Source: JALZHR01 sp036388475 (GTDB taxonomy: Bacteria; Acidobacteriota; Blastocatellia; Pyrinomonadales; Pyrinomonadaceae). From it: 64,000 bases of DNA. Below, one piece after another: positions 46,073 to 55,172 of the stretch. The notes beneath the pieces were generated by a model. That model was not told the DNA's origin. It saw only the letters and a list, made by a program, of their open reading frames with translations, and searched no databases. The stretch is from positions 1 through 64,000 of the forward strand of contig DASVRT010000027.1 of assembly GCA_036388475.1 (NCBI GenBank), given 5' to 3'. The position numbers were made by a program, and so were the translations under genes. Each line of letters starts with the position of its first letter. Within the stretch, counting starts at the first letter, position 1.

Positions 46073-46564
46073 CTATTTTAAGAAATTATAAACAATAATT
46101 CGGCTTTGCTTAATTTTTTGACCGCAAACCGTTTTCGGATAAAAAATTGATTTACACGCAGCTTTTTTTGCCGGAAGTCTTAATAACGGATGTCCGCCTA
46201 AAACGCGCGAAAAAATTACTTTTCCTTCTTCGTCGATAATCACTCTGACCGGAACCTGCCCGCCTATTTTCAAAGCTTTGGCTAATTTCGGAAATGCCGG
46301 TTTAATCAGGCTGAGCGGACAGCCGTCGTGCGACCATTCACAGCCGCCTGAAACCTTCACCGAAGGCGCGCCGAATTGTTTAATCTGAATTTGCCGGTTT
46401 TTTTCTTCACATTCGGCAATGAACTTTTGCCGCTCGCCGGATTTTTCAAAATATTCGCGGACTTCTGTTTTATATACTTTCGAGCAAACGAAATTCTTCG
46501 TGTTCTGAGCAAAAACGCCGAGCGTCCAGACCGAAACAACCAGAAATGCTTTTAGTAATTTCAT
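46073..46564 (-). CDS. exported TonB C-terminal domain protein
   Basis: A 163-residue protein starting at ATG 46564 with a signal peptide (LLKAFLVVSVWTLGVFAQ). A C-terminal TonB_C fold (GGQVPVRVIIDEEGKVIFS then KSIFYPKTVCG) contains two further cysteines. A second small periplasmic TonB-like protein besides the one at 18596. Function unknown. Confidence 0.7.
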   Translation of the reverse strand: MKLLKAFLVVSVWTLGVFAQNTKNFVCSKVYKTEVREYFEKSGERQKFIAECEEKNRQIQIKQFGAPSVKVSGGCEWSHDGCPLSLIKPAFPKLAKALKIGGQVPVRVIIDEEGKVIFSRVLGGHPLLRLPAKKAACKSIFYPKTVCGQKIKQSRIIVYNFLK

Positions 46565-46605
46565 TGTAAGATTAGACAAAACTTTCGCGAAAAAGTTCCC
46601 GAAAC

Positions 46606-49524
46606 TTATTGATTCTGCGAGGCGGCGTCAATCAGCCAGACGTCGGCGTCAACCTGTAAATAACGGAAGAAAATCATTTTGTTGTCGGGCGAGATATTGG
46701 CGTGCTGCAATTCGTAGGCGAAAGGCTTGTAAATCTCGGTTGTTTTTTTGGTCTGCGTGTCGCACAGGAAAATCGCGTTGCGGTCGGTGTAAATAAAATG
46801 GCGGTTGTCGTTGAGCCAGAACGGTATCGAGCCGCTTTCGGTCATTTTTTCGTAAGCGTTCGTTTCCAGATTGAAAACGCCGATGCCGTATTCGTCGCCG
46901 TCCGGCTCGAAATAAATCAGCAGTAATTTTTTGCCGTCGCTCGACCAGTCGCGCACGGAAAAAGATTTACTGTTTGCCATCGGCGGCAGCGCCTGCGGCG
47001 TCTGTTCGTTCCAGGGTTTGGTCAAATCCAGAATAAAAGAAGATTGCGAGTTGAGTTCGAGCTCGGTGTAAGCCATTCGCAAACCGTCCGGCGAGTAAAC
47101 CGGCGCATTCGCGCCCATTTTTTCCGTGAAAGTAATCTGGCGCAGATTCGAGCCGTCCGGATTTATCGTCCAGATTTGATATTTTCCGCTCCGGTCTGTA
47201 TAAAACGCAATCTGCGAACCGTCGGGCGACCAGCGCGGAATTCGCTCGCGGAATTTATCGTTCATCAGACTGCGCCAGTTGCCGCCGTTTTTATCGAAAA
47301 CCACGAGGTCTTCCTGCGTGCGCGTCGGCTGGCGGACGACAAACGCCTCGCCGTGCGGCGCTAAGTCAGGGTTGCCGATTTCCTTGTCGCCGCGCGTTAT
47401 CCAGGTTACTTCGCCCGTCGTTTTCAGGGTTTTCGGGTCAAAAGGTATTGATTGCAGATTGGATTGACTTTCGTAGCGAATATAGCCGAGCGTTTTCCCG
47501 TCGCGCGAAAAAGTAATGTGGCGACAATATTTGGAAGGCGTCTGGACGGATTCCGCCGCGCCCTGCGCCGCGCCCGTTTTTTCGTCAATCGCCACGCGCC
47601 AGAAGCTCATACTGCCGCTGCGGTCACTGGCGAAATACAGATATTTCCCGTCCGGCGACCAGACCGGGTTCCAGTCCGAAGCCTCGTCGCTCGCCACCAC
47701 GACCGGCTCGCCGCCCGTCGCCGGAACCGTCGCAATCCCGCCAAGCTTTCCGTCCGCCACAAACCAGAAAGCGATGCGCTCGCCGTTCGGCGACCAGTTC
47801 GGCATAATCGCGTCGCCTTTGGTTTCAATCTGCTGCTTGTTTCCCGACGCGACGTCAATCACCCAGAGCGTGCTGTTCGGCACGGTGTGAACCGTGTGAA
47901 TCGCGGCGGCTTTGTCGCTGACGACGACTTTTTTTCCGTCCGGCGACCACGACGGATGAAAGCCGAAATCGGAAATGCGGCGCGCGTTTTCGCCGGTTTC
48001 TTCCATCACGTAAATTCCGCTCGGACTGCGTTCGGAACGAAACACGATAAATTTTCCGTCGGCGGAAAATGCGGGCATCGTGTCGCTATCCTTGGAATTA
48101 GGCGTCAGATTAACCGGATTTTTTCCGCCGACTCTTTGCAGGTAAATGTTTCTGTCGCCATCGGTTTCGCTGGCGAAAACGATGTTTTTCCCGTCCGGCG
48201 AAAGGCTCGGATAACCTTCGACCCAGGGCGAATCGGTAATCTGCGCGTGTCTGGCGTTGGACCATTCGCTGGCGACGCGATTTTGCGGCGCGTTGGAATT
48301 TTTGACGAATAACCAGACGCCGATGCCGATTGCCGTCAAAACCAGCGCGCCGAGAACGTAAACCAGATAATTTTTTCGCGTGTCGGCGACTTTTTGGCGG
48401 CGCTGCGTGTCGGCTTCCGCGCTTCTCACGCTCCACGACGGCGACGAATCGACCTCGCGTTTGAGGCGTTTTAAATCCGCTCGCAAATCCGAAGCCGTCT
48501 GATAGCTCAAATCGGCGTCCTTTTCGAGAGCTTTTATCAAAATGCGGTCTAATTCGGCGGAGATTTCCGGGTTCAGCGAACTGGGCGGCGGCGGGTCGCT
48601 CGACAAAATCGACTGAAAGGTCGCCTGCCGATTTTCTTTTTTAAAAGGATTGACGCCGGTTAATAATTCATACAAAACGACGGCGATGCTCCATAAATCG
48701 GTGCGATGGTCGACGTTTTCGTCGCTCACCTGTTCGGGCGACATATAGGCGGGCGTGCCGATAATCACGCCTTTCGCGGTCTGGGCAAAGTTTCGCAGCG
48801 TGTGTAAATCAATTTCGCTCAGTTTCGCCAAGCCGAAATCGAGAATTTTGACATAACCGTCCGGGCGCAGCATTATATTTTCAGGCTTGATGTCGCGATG
48901 AATGACGCCCGCACTGTGGGCGGCGGCGAGCGCGTCGCTGGCTTGAATGATAATGGCGAGAACGTCTTTCAATTTTAAATTGCCGCCTATCAGCTCGCGC
49001 AGGGTTTTGCCTTCGACCAGCTCGGTCGCGATGTAATTGGTGCCCTCGAAGCTTCCGACGTCGTAAATCGTGACGATGTTCGGATGATTCAAGGCGGAGA
49101 CGGCGCGCGCTTCGAGTTCGAAACGCTTGACTCTTTCGTCGCTCGTATTATATTCGGAAGGCAGAATTTTCAGCGCGACTTTACGGCGCAATTTGGCGTC
49201 GTCCGCCAGGTAAACTTCGCCCATTCCGCCCGCGCCGAGCAGTTTTTCGATTTTATATGTGCCGATGGTTTTATTGAGAAAATACGTGTCGAAATGAATC
49301 GTCTGGTCTTCGGCGAGATTTTGGGCGGCGATGTTCATTGCCGATTTTTGCAGAAAGTTTTTTTCGCTTTCCTTCTGCGCTTCGAGCAGGCTCAGCAACT
49401 CGCGCCGCAGTTCTTCGTCGCCGTTGCATCTTTCGGACAGAAATTTTCCGCGCGCCGCCTCGTCGGGAATGTCCAGCACGGCGTCGAAAAGCTCGTCGAT
49501 TTGTTTCCAGCGGTCGGGATTCAT
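46606..49524 (-). CDS. Ser/Thr protein kinase with PD40/TolB-like propeller
   Basis: A 972-residue membrane kinase. I start it at ATG 49524 because the sequence MNPDRWKQIDELFDAVLDIP is the standard N-terminus of this acidobacterial family. Kinase domain ~80-345: GAGGMGEVYLAD, VALKILP, HRDIKPENIML, ILDFGLAKL. One span near 405-425 (YVLGALVLTAIGIGVWLFV) and then ~530 residues of WD40-like PD40 repeats (SPDGKKIVF, WSPDGKYLYF) forming one or two periplasmic propellers. Encoded downstream of a sigma factor gene at 49631-50203, repeating the arrangement at 10.4-13.7 kb. Confidence 0.92.
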   Translation of the reverse strand: MNPDRWKQIDELFDAVLDIPDEAARGKFLSERCNGDEELRRELLSLLEAQKESEKNFLQKSAMNIAAQNLAEDQTIHFDTYFLNKTIGTYKIEKLLGAGGMGEVYLADDAKLRRKVALKILPSEYNTSDERVKRFELEARAVSALNHPNIVTIYDVGSFEGTNYIATELVEGKTLRELIGGNLKLKDVLAIIIQASDALAAAHSAGVIHRDIKPENIMLRPDGYVKILDFGLAKLSEIDLHTLRNFAQTAKGVIIGTPAYMSPEQVSDENVDHRTDLWSIAVVLYELLTGVNPFKKENRQATFQSILSSDPPPPSSLNPEISAELDRILIKALEKDADLSYQTASDLRADLKRLKREVDSSPSWSVRSAEADTQRRQKVADTRKNYLVYVLGALVLTAIGIGVWLFVKNSNAPQNRVASEWSNARHAQITDSPWVEGYPSLSPDGKNIVFASETDGDRNIYLQRVGGKNPVNLTPNSKDSDTMPAFSADGKFIVFRSERSPSGIYVMEETGENARRISDFGFHPSWSPDGKKVVVSDKAAAIHTVHTVPNSTLWVIDVASGNKQQIETKGDAIMPNWSPNGERIAFWFVADGKLGGIATVPATGGEPVVVASDEASDWNPVWSPDGKYLYFASDRSGSMSFWRVAIDEKTGAAQGAAESVQTPSKYCRHITFSRDGKTLGYIRYESQSNLQSIPFDPKTLKTTGEVTWITRGDKEIGNPDLAPHGEAFVVRQPTRTQEDLVVFDKNGGNWRSLMNDKFRERIPRWSPDGSQIAFYTDRSGKYQIWTINPDGSNLRQITFTEKMGANAPVYSPDGLRMAYTELELNSQSSFILDLTKPWNEQTPQALPPMANSKSFSVRDWSSDGKKLLLIYFEPDGDEYGIGVFNLETNAYEKMTESGSIPFWLNDNRHFIYTDRNAIFLCDTQTKKTTEIYKPFAYELQHANISPDNKMIFFRYLQVDADVWLIDAASQNQ

Positions 49525-49630
49525 AAGGTAATAAGTGACAGTTGAAACGTGATAGCCGATAGGGAAGGTTAAATTTGAGTGAGTTCGCAATCAATAATTA
49601 ATCACTTTATCACCTATCGCTTTTCAGCTA

Positions 49631-50203
49631 TCATTTCTCTTCTTTGCTAAGCTCGCGGTAAAGCCACGCTTTCGCTTTCTGCCATTCGCGCATCACGGTT
49701 ATCGGCGCAACCTGCAAAACTTCCGCCGTCTCTTCGACGCTCAGACCGCCGAAAAATTTCAGCTCGACAATCTTCGCTTTGCGCTCGTCGAATTTTGCCA
49801 GCTCGTTCAGCGCTTCGTCCAGCGCCACCAAATCCGCGTCCTTTTCGGCGGAAACGACGAAAGCTTCTTCGAGCGAGACGTGATGCACGACTTCGTCTCT
49901 GACTTTCGGGCGGCTGCGGGCGAAATCCACCAGAATGCGGCGCATCAGTTGCGCCGAGACGCCGAAAAAATGCGCGCGGTTCTCCCATTTCGCCGTTTTC
50001 CAGTCAATCAGGCGCATATAGGCTTCGTTGACCAGCGCCGTCGTTTGCAGCGTGTGATTTTCGCGCTCGCGGCTCATATAGCGTTTGGCGATGCGGTGCA
50101 GTTCCGAGTAAATAACGGGCGTCAGCTCCTCCAGAGCGCCGGCGTCGCCCGCGCTCCATTTCCGGAGCAATTGCGTGACTTCTTGTGTATTCGGAACAGA
50201 CAT
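49631..50203 (-). CDS. ECF-type sigma factor (X6-like)
   Basis: A 190-residue sigma factor paralogous to the one at 10364, with HTLQTTALVNEAYMRL (region 2) and IVELKFFGGLSVEETAEVLQ plus VAPITVMREWQKAKAWLY (region 4). Start placed at ATG 50203 by alignment with the paralogue; the frame extends to 50248. The kinase gene follows after 106 bp including a small inverted repeat. Confidence 0.9.
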   Translation of the reverse strand: MSVPNTQEVTQLLRKWSAGDAGALEELTPVIYSELHRIAKRYMSRERENHTLQTTALVNEAYMRLIDWKTAKWENRAHFFGVSAQLMRRILVDFARSRPKVRDEVVHHVSLEEAFVVSAEKDADLVALDEALNELAKFDERKAKIVELKFFGGLSVEETAEVLQVAPITVMREWQKAKAWLYRELSKEEK

Positions 50204-50358
50204 TTTAAATTGCGCAATAACAGACTTTATCGACAATAAATTTAACACACCTCGAAAAAAACAAAAAATTTTTTCGCGCCGGTGATAGTTTTTTCGAGTT
50301 TCAGACGCATTTAATTATGAAAGGCGACGAGCGCGCCGTTATTTCAAGGAGAATTAAA

Positions 50359-50916
50359 ATGGCAATAAATTATCGTGATGTCGAAGCGGTCGGACAATAT
50401 GACGGAAATGCCTGCTGGGCGGCTTGTTTGGAATGGTGGCTGACGGCAACCAGGTTGGGAAATATTTATCAGGAAGAAGTGTTCGAAGAATATCCTTTAT
50501 TAAGAAATTCCAACGGCACGATTCAGCGCGAAGGATTAATAACACTAATCAACGACCCGCGCTGGTATATGAGCTACGAGCCGTTTTATGTCGCCTCGCA
50601 GCTGACCAAATCAAAGCTGAAACGGCATCTGGCGGCAGGTCCGGTTTATATCGGATTTTTTGACCAGAAGCTGGGCAATTATCACGTCAACGTAATTTAC
50701 GGAATAAAGAGCGGTGGCGGCAGCAATCCGCAGGTTTCCGTGATGGAGCCGATGGGCGAGAAAAATTCCACCGACCCCGAAGACCGTTCGTTTAAGGGAA
50801 AACACGTCAAGCGGCATTTGAAATATTACACGGCGATCGGCGAATGTTTTCTCGGCTCGCCGGCGACGGCTTCCGGCAGCGACGGCGCGAGTCACAGCTA
50901 CGATGATTCGTATTAA
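50359..50916 (+). CDS. papain-like cysteine protease family protein
   Basis: A 185-residue protein; AAGGAG 7 bases upstream selects ATG 50359. GQYDGNACWAACLEWWLT matches the Gln and catalytic Cys of C39/papain-like peptidases. YHVNVIYGI provides the His and a later Asp/Asn (QVSVMEPMGE) completes a plausible triad. No signal peptide is seen and the C-terminus is Ser/Gly/Asp-rich. It is divergent from the sigma/kinase pair. Similar proteins act in peptide processing or as effectors; the target is unknown. Confidence 0.72.
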   Translation: MAINYRDVEAVGQYDGNACWAACLEWWLTATRLGNIYQEEVFEEYPLLRNSNGTIQREGLITLINDPRWYMSYEPFYVASQLTKSKLKRHLAAGPVYIGFFDQKLGNYHVNVIYGIKSGGGSNPQVSVMEPMGEKNSTDPEDRSFKGKHVKRHLKYYTAIGECFLGSPATASGSDGASHSYDDSY

Positions 50917-50985
50917 TAAAAACTGATTTTGATTTATTAAGAAAACCGTAAAATCAGACGAGAAGGCGCGCCAGCCGCTCGCCGT

Positions 50986-51426
50986 CTAAGCTGACTTTAT
51001 GGTTTTCGATTTTTCCAAATCGCCCGCGACAAAACTTCTTCGCGCTGCGTCGGAAAACAGAAGCTCGCGGCTGTAAAATCGAAGCGGATAATCTTTGTCA
51101 AAACCGGCGAGCAGCGCGTTTGCCGTTTCCAGCAGCGAGACGCCGTTTTTCGATTTTCGGAAATCGTCGATCGTGCGCATCCAGAAAGCCGTCAAGGTTT
51201 CGTGATACGGCATTTCTTTCGTCAAATCGACGCCGACGGCTTTCAGATGATGCAGCAGATTGCGCCGCATTTTCTCGGTCGCCGCCGCCAAATCGTGATG
51301 CGCGCAATAATAAAGCGCGACGGTTAAATGTCCGGCGTGATTCCACTCGCCGCGCGCAATCGTGCCGTTTTCAAAGGATTCGACGAGCGATAAAATTTCG
51401 TCTTCGGTTTCGTATTTTTTACTCAT
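50986..51426 (-). CDS. conserved hypothetical protein (EWNHAGHL family)
   Basis: A 146-residue cytoplasmic helical protein; CGGAG precedes ATG 51426. The motif GEWNHAGHLTVALYYCAHH resembles a small conserved family seen in Acidobacteria and Proteobacteria, whose two His residues might bind metal. The function is unknown. It ends with basic residues and lies alone between gaps. Confidence 0.68.
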   Translation of the reverse strand: MSKKYETEDEILSLVESFENGTIARGEWNHAGHLTVALYYCAHHDLAAATEKMRRNLLHHLKAVGVDLTKEMPYHETLTAFWMRTIDDFRKSKNGVSLLETANALLAGFDKDYPLRFYSRELLFSDAARRSFVAGDLEKSKTIKSA

Positions 51427-51456
51427 AAAATCTCCGGTAAATGTTTGCAAAATAAA

Positions 51457-51506
51457 AAATAGACGGAAATGAAAAAGGCGCTTGCCTGAATCATTTCCGT
51501 CTATTT
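51457..51506. terminator. 16-bp perfect inverted repeat
   Basis: AAATAGACGGAAATGA at 51457-51472 is exactly complementary to 51491-51506, with an inner AGGCGC/GCCT extension. It lies upstream of the minus-strand hypothetical gene and downstream of the kinase gene at 51571, which it probably terminates. Confidence 0.75.
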
Positions 51507-51570
51507 AAGAAAAATTATTTTAATTCAGGTCACAGCTTTTGGCAAGTTAACAGGCAGAAACGCGAGCTGC

Positions 51571-52098
51571 CTAAAGCGCGAAATGTTCAATGATTTGCTG
51601 CGCCGCCGCTTCGACCGAAAGATTCGTGTTATCAATCAGCAAAGTTTCGCGCTCCGGCACGGGCGAAAACAAATCGTAAGTTTCAAAAAAATAGCGCATC
51701 ATCTCGACGGTTTTCGCCTTGCCGTATTTCCGGCGGCTTTCTTCCAGAACGCGGTTTTCCAGCTCCGTTTTATCGGCGACCAGCAGGACGAAACAAATCT
51801 CGCCGCCGTTTTCTTCGACGGCGCGCGTAATTTTCTCGACGTGTTTTTCGTCCGCGCCTTTCGCGTAACAAAACGTGTAAATCAGATTCTGCCCGGCGCG
51901 CGCCGCTTCGGCAACCGTTTCAAAGCGAATCAAATCAATCAATTTCCCGAAAGACGGCGAGCCGAATTCAAAAATCGGCTCGATGCAGTCGATGCTCAAG
52001 TGATTATGAAAAACCTTGAAATCGGTCTTTCGCGCGATTTCATTGGCGATCGACAATTTACCGACCGCCGGCGCGCCGTAGAGAAAAATAAGTTTCAT
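51571..52098 (-). CDS. P-loop kinase, zeta/adenylylsulfate kinase-like
   Basis: A 175-residue protein with Walker A GAPAVGKLS at the N-terminus and AAAGGAG upstream of ATG 52098. A Walker-B-like hydrophobic strand (EICFVLLVADKTELENRVLE) is followed by a lid-like Arg-rich helix (ESRRKYGKAKTVEM). It resembles small-molecule kinases of the shikimate/zeta-like class, but the substrate is unknown. Confidence 0.72.
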   Translation of the reverse strand: MKLIFLYGAPAVGKLSIANEIARKTDFKVFHNHLSIDCIEPIFEFGSPSFGKLIDLIRFETVAEAARAGQNLIYTFCYAKGADEKHVEKITRAVEENGGEICFVLLVADKTELENRVLEESRRKYGKAKTVEMMRYFFETYDLFSPVPERETLLIDNTNLSVEAAAQQIIEHFAL

Positions 52099-52141
52099 AT
52101 AAACGCTCCTTTCCGCCAATCCGACAATTGAAGCAACTTTC

Positions 52142-52255
52142 TAAAGCGTCAGGGCTAAGGGCGAAAGGATAAAGGATAAGGAATGAATAGAAAAATAATG
52201 AATTCAGCGATTGTTCGCTTGCTTAATCTTTCGCCCTGAGCCTTGACGCTTTAAG
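52142..52255. repeat. long inverted repeat of GGATAAA words
   Basis: TAAAGCGTCAGGGCTAAGGG and GCGAAAGGAT on the left are complementary (few mismatches) to ATCTTTCGCCCTGAGCC and TTGACGCTTTA on the right. Tandem GGATAAA/GGATAAG heptamers sit at the stem end. It lies directly downstream of tRNA-Arg and could terminate it. Confidence 0.6.
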
Positions 52256-52257
52256 AA

Positions 52258-52332
52258 TAGCCGATGTCGGATTCGAACCGACGACCTGCGGTTTAGAAGA
52301 CCGCCGCTCTCGTTCCGCTGAGCTAACCGGCT
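52258..52332 (-). tRNA. tRNA-Arg(TCT)
   Basis: A full cloverleaf on the minus strand: acceptor AGCCGGT/ATCGGCT with one G-U, D-stem GCTC/GAGC, anticodon stem GCGGT/ACCGC around CTTCTAA (anticodon TCT), T-arm GTCGG-TTCGAAT-CCGAC and discriminator A. CCA is not encoded. A normal, unpermuted tRNA, useful as a contrast to the elements near rsr. Confidence 0.95.
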
Positions 52333-52359
52333 GTATTTTAAATTTTAAGACGTAAAAAC

Positions 52360-52401
52360 AAATGTCGGGGCAGGCACTCACTGCGGCGTGCCCCGACATT
52401 T
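52360..52401. terminator. 13-bp GC-rich hairpin
   Basis: AAATGTCGGGGCA and its exact complement at 52389-52401 flank a 16-base loop with a further AGGCA/TGCGGC-type contact. A strong stem between tRNA-Arg and the HNH gene. Confidence 0.7.
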
Positions 52402-52458
52402 TCCGCTTGCGGCTTAAATTTTGTAGAGAAAAAAGGGAAAAAGGCTGGTGTCGGCAAG

Positions 52459-52530
52459 GATTTTAGATTTCGGATTCAGATTTCAGATTGAAAACGAATC
52501 CCAAATCCAAAATCCGAAATCTAAAATTCT
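52459..52530. repeat. GATTTCGGATT inverted repeat
   Basis: ATTTTAGATTTCGGATT on the left is complementary to AATCCGAAATCTAAAAT just before the HNH stop, with tandem CAGATTT words between. It is the likely terminator of the HNH gene, of the heptamer-word type. Confidence 0.6.
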
Positions 52531-53081
52531 CAAGCGACTTTCGTTTGCTCTTCAAACTCGTCCATAAAGAGATATTTCTTCCATTCCGGTTTCGATTCGG
52601 CGTAGTGGCAAAGCAAAACGCGGTCTAATCCCAGATTGAGAAGTTTTTGCGACGTCAATAGCGGCATTCTGGCTTGTTCCGGCGTGCGGTTGCCCTTGCG
52701 ACCGTTGCATTTGACGCAAGCCGTGACCAGATTCTGCGGCGTCGATTCGCCGCCCTGCGCGCGCGGCAGAATGTGGTCGAGCGTCAACTCCGCGGCGTGT
52801 TTGTGGTCGCCGCAATACTGGCAGCGATAGCGGTCGCGAATATAAATCCGCGCGCGTTTCATCGTCGTTTCGCGGCGACGGCGATGCACGTTGACGTAAT
52901 GACGCAGGCGCACGACCGACGGCACGCGAAAAGTCTCGCGCGGCGAATGCAGAACATTTTCGCCGTCGTATTCTTCAACCGTCACCGAACCGCGAAACCA
53001 CAGACACATTGACCGCGCAATGCCGACCGTGCCGAGCGGCTCGTATGAGAAATTCAAAAGTAAAACTCTACCTGTCAGCAA
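52530..53081 (-). CDS. HNH endonuclease family protein
   Basis: A 183-residue protein with a C-terminal HNH domain: zinc pairs CQYCG and CVKCNGRK flank LTLDHILPRAQGG (catalytic His) and NLVTACVKCN. The N-terminal ~85 residues (VLLLNFSYEPLGTVGIARSM onward) are the usual extension of this stand-alone chromosomal HNH family found in many soil bacteria. It is not linked to a phage or intron here. Role unknown; DNA repair has been suggested by context elsewhere. Confidence 0.88.
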   Translation of the reverse strand: MLTGRVLLLNFSYEPLGTVGIARSMCLWFRGSVTVEEYDGENVLHSPRETFRVPSVVRLRHYVNVHRRRRETTMKRARIYIRDRYRCQYCGDHKHAAELTLDHILPRAQGGESTPQNLVTACVKCNGRKGNRTPEQARMPLLTSQKLLNLGLDRVLLCHYAESKPEWKKYLFMDEFEEQTKVA

Positions 53082-53290
53082 AACAAATCGCCTCCTTTTT
53101 CTTTAATAATTGAGTTGTTTAAAAAACTGTATTGTCGAAACAAATCGAATCTTCACCACAATATTTTGTATGACAGACATTAACTGCCGCTATTTTAGAT
53201 GATTTTTACTCGATTTGTATATAAATTTTTTGTCAAATCGGAAAATTTTTCCGAATCGGAAAAGCCCGTTACGCCCGTCATCCTTTTTCT

Positions 53291-53515
53291 CCGGTGAATT
53301 CCGGTCAGACGCGTGTGAATCTCCGTTCTTCACCTGTGAATGTTCGTTCAACGGCTGTGAATGTTCACTCAACGCTTGTGAATGTTCAGTCAACGCTTGT
53401 GAATGTTCAGTCAACGCTTGTGAATGTTCGGTCAACAGTTGTGAATCTTCGCTCGTTACGTGTGAATCTTCGTTCAACAGTTGTGAATGTTCGTCCGTCG
53501 CTTGTGAATAAGCGT
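53291..53515. repeat. 21-bp tandem repeat array (TGTGAATGTTC type)
   Basis: TGAAT occurs at 53295, 53316, 53337 and then at each further 21 bases to 53505: eleven units with no spacing error. The typical unit is TGTGAATGTTCAGTCAACGCT: a conserved 11-base half and a more variable 10-base half. The central units are nearly identical and the edges diverge. All three frames on one strand and one on the other stay open because of the period, but none has a ribosome binding site. Spacers are not unique, so it is not a CRISPR array. Confidence 0.9.
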
Positions 53516-53635
53516 TAGAGCAATATATTTAGAGCGGATTATTTGCATCAAATCCGCTCTTTCCGGCGGGCGGCGCGGCTTCGAGACCAGCCAAGAACCG
53601 GAATGGTCGAGTGTTTCCGCCCGCGAGAATTTTGT

Positions 53636-53713
53636 TGGAGCATCGTACCGGATTCGAACCGATGCCTTCGACCTGGCAAGCCGAAATCTTAGACCTGACT
53701 AGACCAACGATGC
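53636..53713 (-). tRNA. tRNA-Gly(GCC)
   Basis: Minus-strand cloverleaf: acceptor GCATCGT/ACGATGC, D-stem GTCT/AGAT, anticodon stem TCGGC/GTCGA around TTGCCAG (anticodon GCC), T-arm CATCGG-TTCGAAT-CCGGT, discriminator T and an encoded CCA. T73 is the usual tRNA-Gly identity base. Confidence 0.93.
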
Positions 53714-53809
53714 TTAAAAAGTTGTGAGTTAACCGGGTTGTGAGGTTTCTGAGTCCAAGAGAATTTAAAACTCAGTTAACCCAGTCAACTTGCAACTCGG
53801 TCAACTCTG

Positions 53810-54988
53810 TTAACCTTTCACGCAAACGACTTGTTTCAGTTGCGCGACGACTTCGACCAAATCCGATTGGTTGCGCATCACTTCGTCGATGTTTTTATAC
53901 GCCGACGGGATTTCGTCAATCACGCCCGCGTCTTTGCGGCATTCGACGCCCGCCGTCTGACGCTCCAAGTCCTCGCGCGAAAAGGCTTTTTTCGCCGCCG
54001 TGCGCGACATTTTTCGCCCCGCGCCGTGCGAGCAGGAATTGAAGCTCTGCGGATTTCCCAAGCCTTTAACGATGAAGGATTTCGCGCCCATCGAGCCGGG
54101 AATAATGCCGAACATCCCGGCGTCGGCACGAATCGCGCCCTTGCGCGTCACGTAAACCTTTTCGCCGAAATGTACTTCCGGGCTGACGTAGTTATGGTGA
54201 GCATTGACCCTGATTTCAGGACGGAACTCTTTCTGGTCGTTGAACATTCGGTTGAACGATTTCAAAAGTCGCTTCATCATAATCTCGCGGTTTTTCAAAG
54301 CGTAGCGCTGCGCCCATTCCAAATCGTGCCAGTAGTTCGCAAACTCTTTCGTTCCCTGAACGAAATAAGCGAGATTCGGGTCGGGCAATTCCGACAATTT
54401 ATGCAGATGCTTCGCCGTCTCGATATGCAGCTTGGCGACTTCGTTGCCGATATTGCGCGAACCGGAATGGAGCATCAGCCAGACGTTGTCTTCGGTGTCG
54501 AGACAGACTTCAATAAAATGATTTCCGCCGCCGAGCGAGCCGAGCTGTTTCATCGCTTTCGCCTTGCGATACTGCACGCCTTTGTGCAGCCGGTCGAATT
54601 CTTCCCAGCCTTCCCAGCGCGCCGCGTCCGTGTCGGATTCTTTGTGTTCATTAAATCCGACGGGAATCGCGCGTTCGATTTCGTGGCGCAAATCCTTCAA
54701 TTTGCCTTCGAGAATCGAGCTTTGGAAAGGCGTTTTCACCGCCATCATCCCGCAGCCGATGTCGACGCCGACGGTCGCCGGAATCACGGCATCTTTTGTC
54801 GCCACGACCGAGCCGACCATCGAGCCGATGCCGAGATGGGCGTCCGGCATCAGCGCGACGTGTTTATAAAGACACGGCAGGCGCGAGACGTTGCGCAGCA
54901 TATTGTGTTCGTCAGTAGACATTTCGTGGTTGACCCACGAAAGAATGTCGGCTTGCGCGCCGCTGACGTTTAGTTTGTTGTATGGCAT
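53810..54988 (-). CDS. rtcB: RNA ligase RtcB
   Basis: A 392-residue RNA 3'-phosphate/cyclic-phosphate to 5'-OH ligase, which heals cleaved RNAs and splices tRNA in archaea and animals. Metal ligands lie in VGVDIGCGMM (Cys), GGGNHFIEV (His), and the guanylylated His is expected in NSCSHGAGRKMSR. Short-form length. In several bacteria rtcB is linked to rsr and Y RNA genes; here rsr lies 6.5 kb downstream on the chromosome on the same strand. No rtcA or rtcR is visible in the window. Confidence 0.95.
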   Translation of the reverse strand: MPYNKLNVSGAQADILSWVNHEMSTDEHNMLRNVSRLPCLYKHVALMPDAHLGIGSMVGSVVATKDAVIPATVGVDIGCGMMAVKTPFQSSILEGKLKDLRHEIERAIPVGFNEHKESDTDAARWEGWEEFDRLHKGVQYRKAKAMKQLGSLGGGNHFIEVCLDTEDNVWLMLHSGSRNIGNEVAKLHIETAKHLHKLSELPDPNLAYFVQGTKEFANYWHDLEWAQRYALKNREIMMKRLLKSFNRMFNDQKEFRPEIRVNAHHNYVSPEVHFGEKVYVTRKGAIRADAGMFGIIPGSMGAKSFIVKGLGNPQSFNSCSHGAGRKMSRTAAKKAFSREDLERQTAGVECRKDAGVIDEIPSAYKNIDEVMRNQSDLVEVVAQLKQVVCVKG

Positions 54989-55172
54989 ATTTCCTCCGAT
55001 AAAATTATAACAAGTGAATAAATAGAAGTTTCGCTAAAGCGTAAAGCGCAGGCAATTATCCTGCCGAAATTTGAACGCCGCGAAACCAGGGAATTTTCGC
55101 CTTTATCTTTTGTATAAACGCGCGGGTCAGGAAAGGCATCAAAATTGCTGACACGCGGGGATGGGTAAATAA

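Noticed and set aside
53291..53515. CRISPR array
   Set aside because: The period is 21 bp, the variable half is only ~10 bp and not unique, and there are no cas genes.
53190..53518. Open frames across the TGTGAATGTTC array on both strands
   Set aside because: They stay open because the period is a multiple of three; no ribosome binding site and repetitive composition.
53831..54973. 380-codon open frame opposite rtcB
   Set aside because: RtcB is unmistakable on the minus strand; the other frame has no recognisable motifs.
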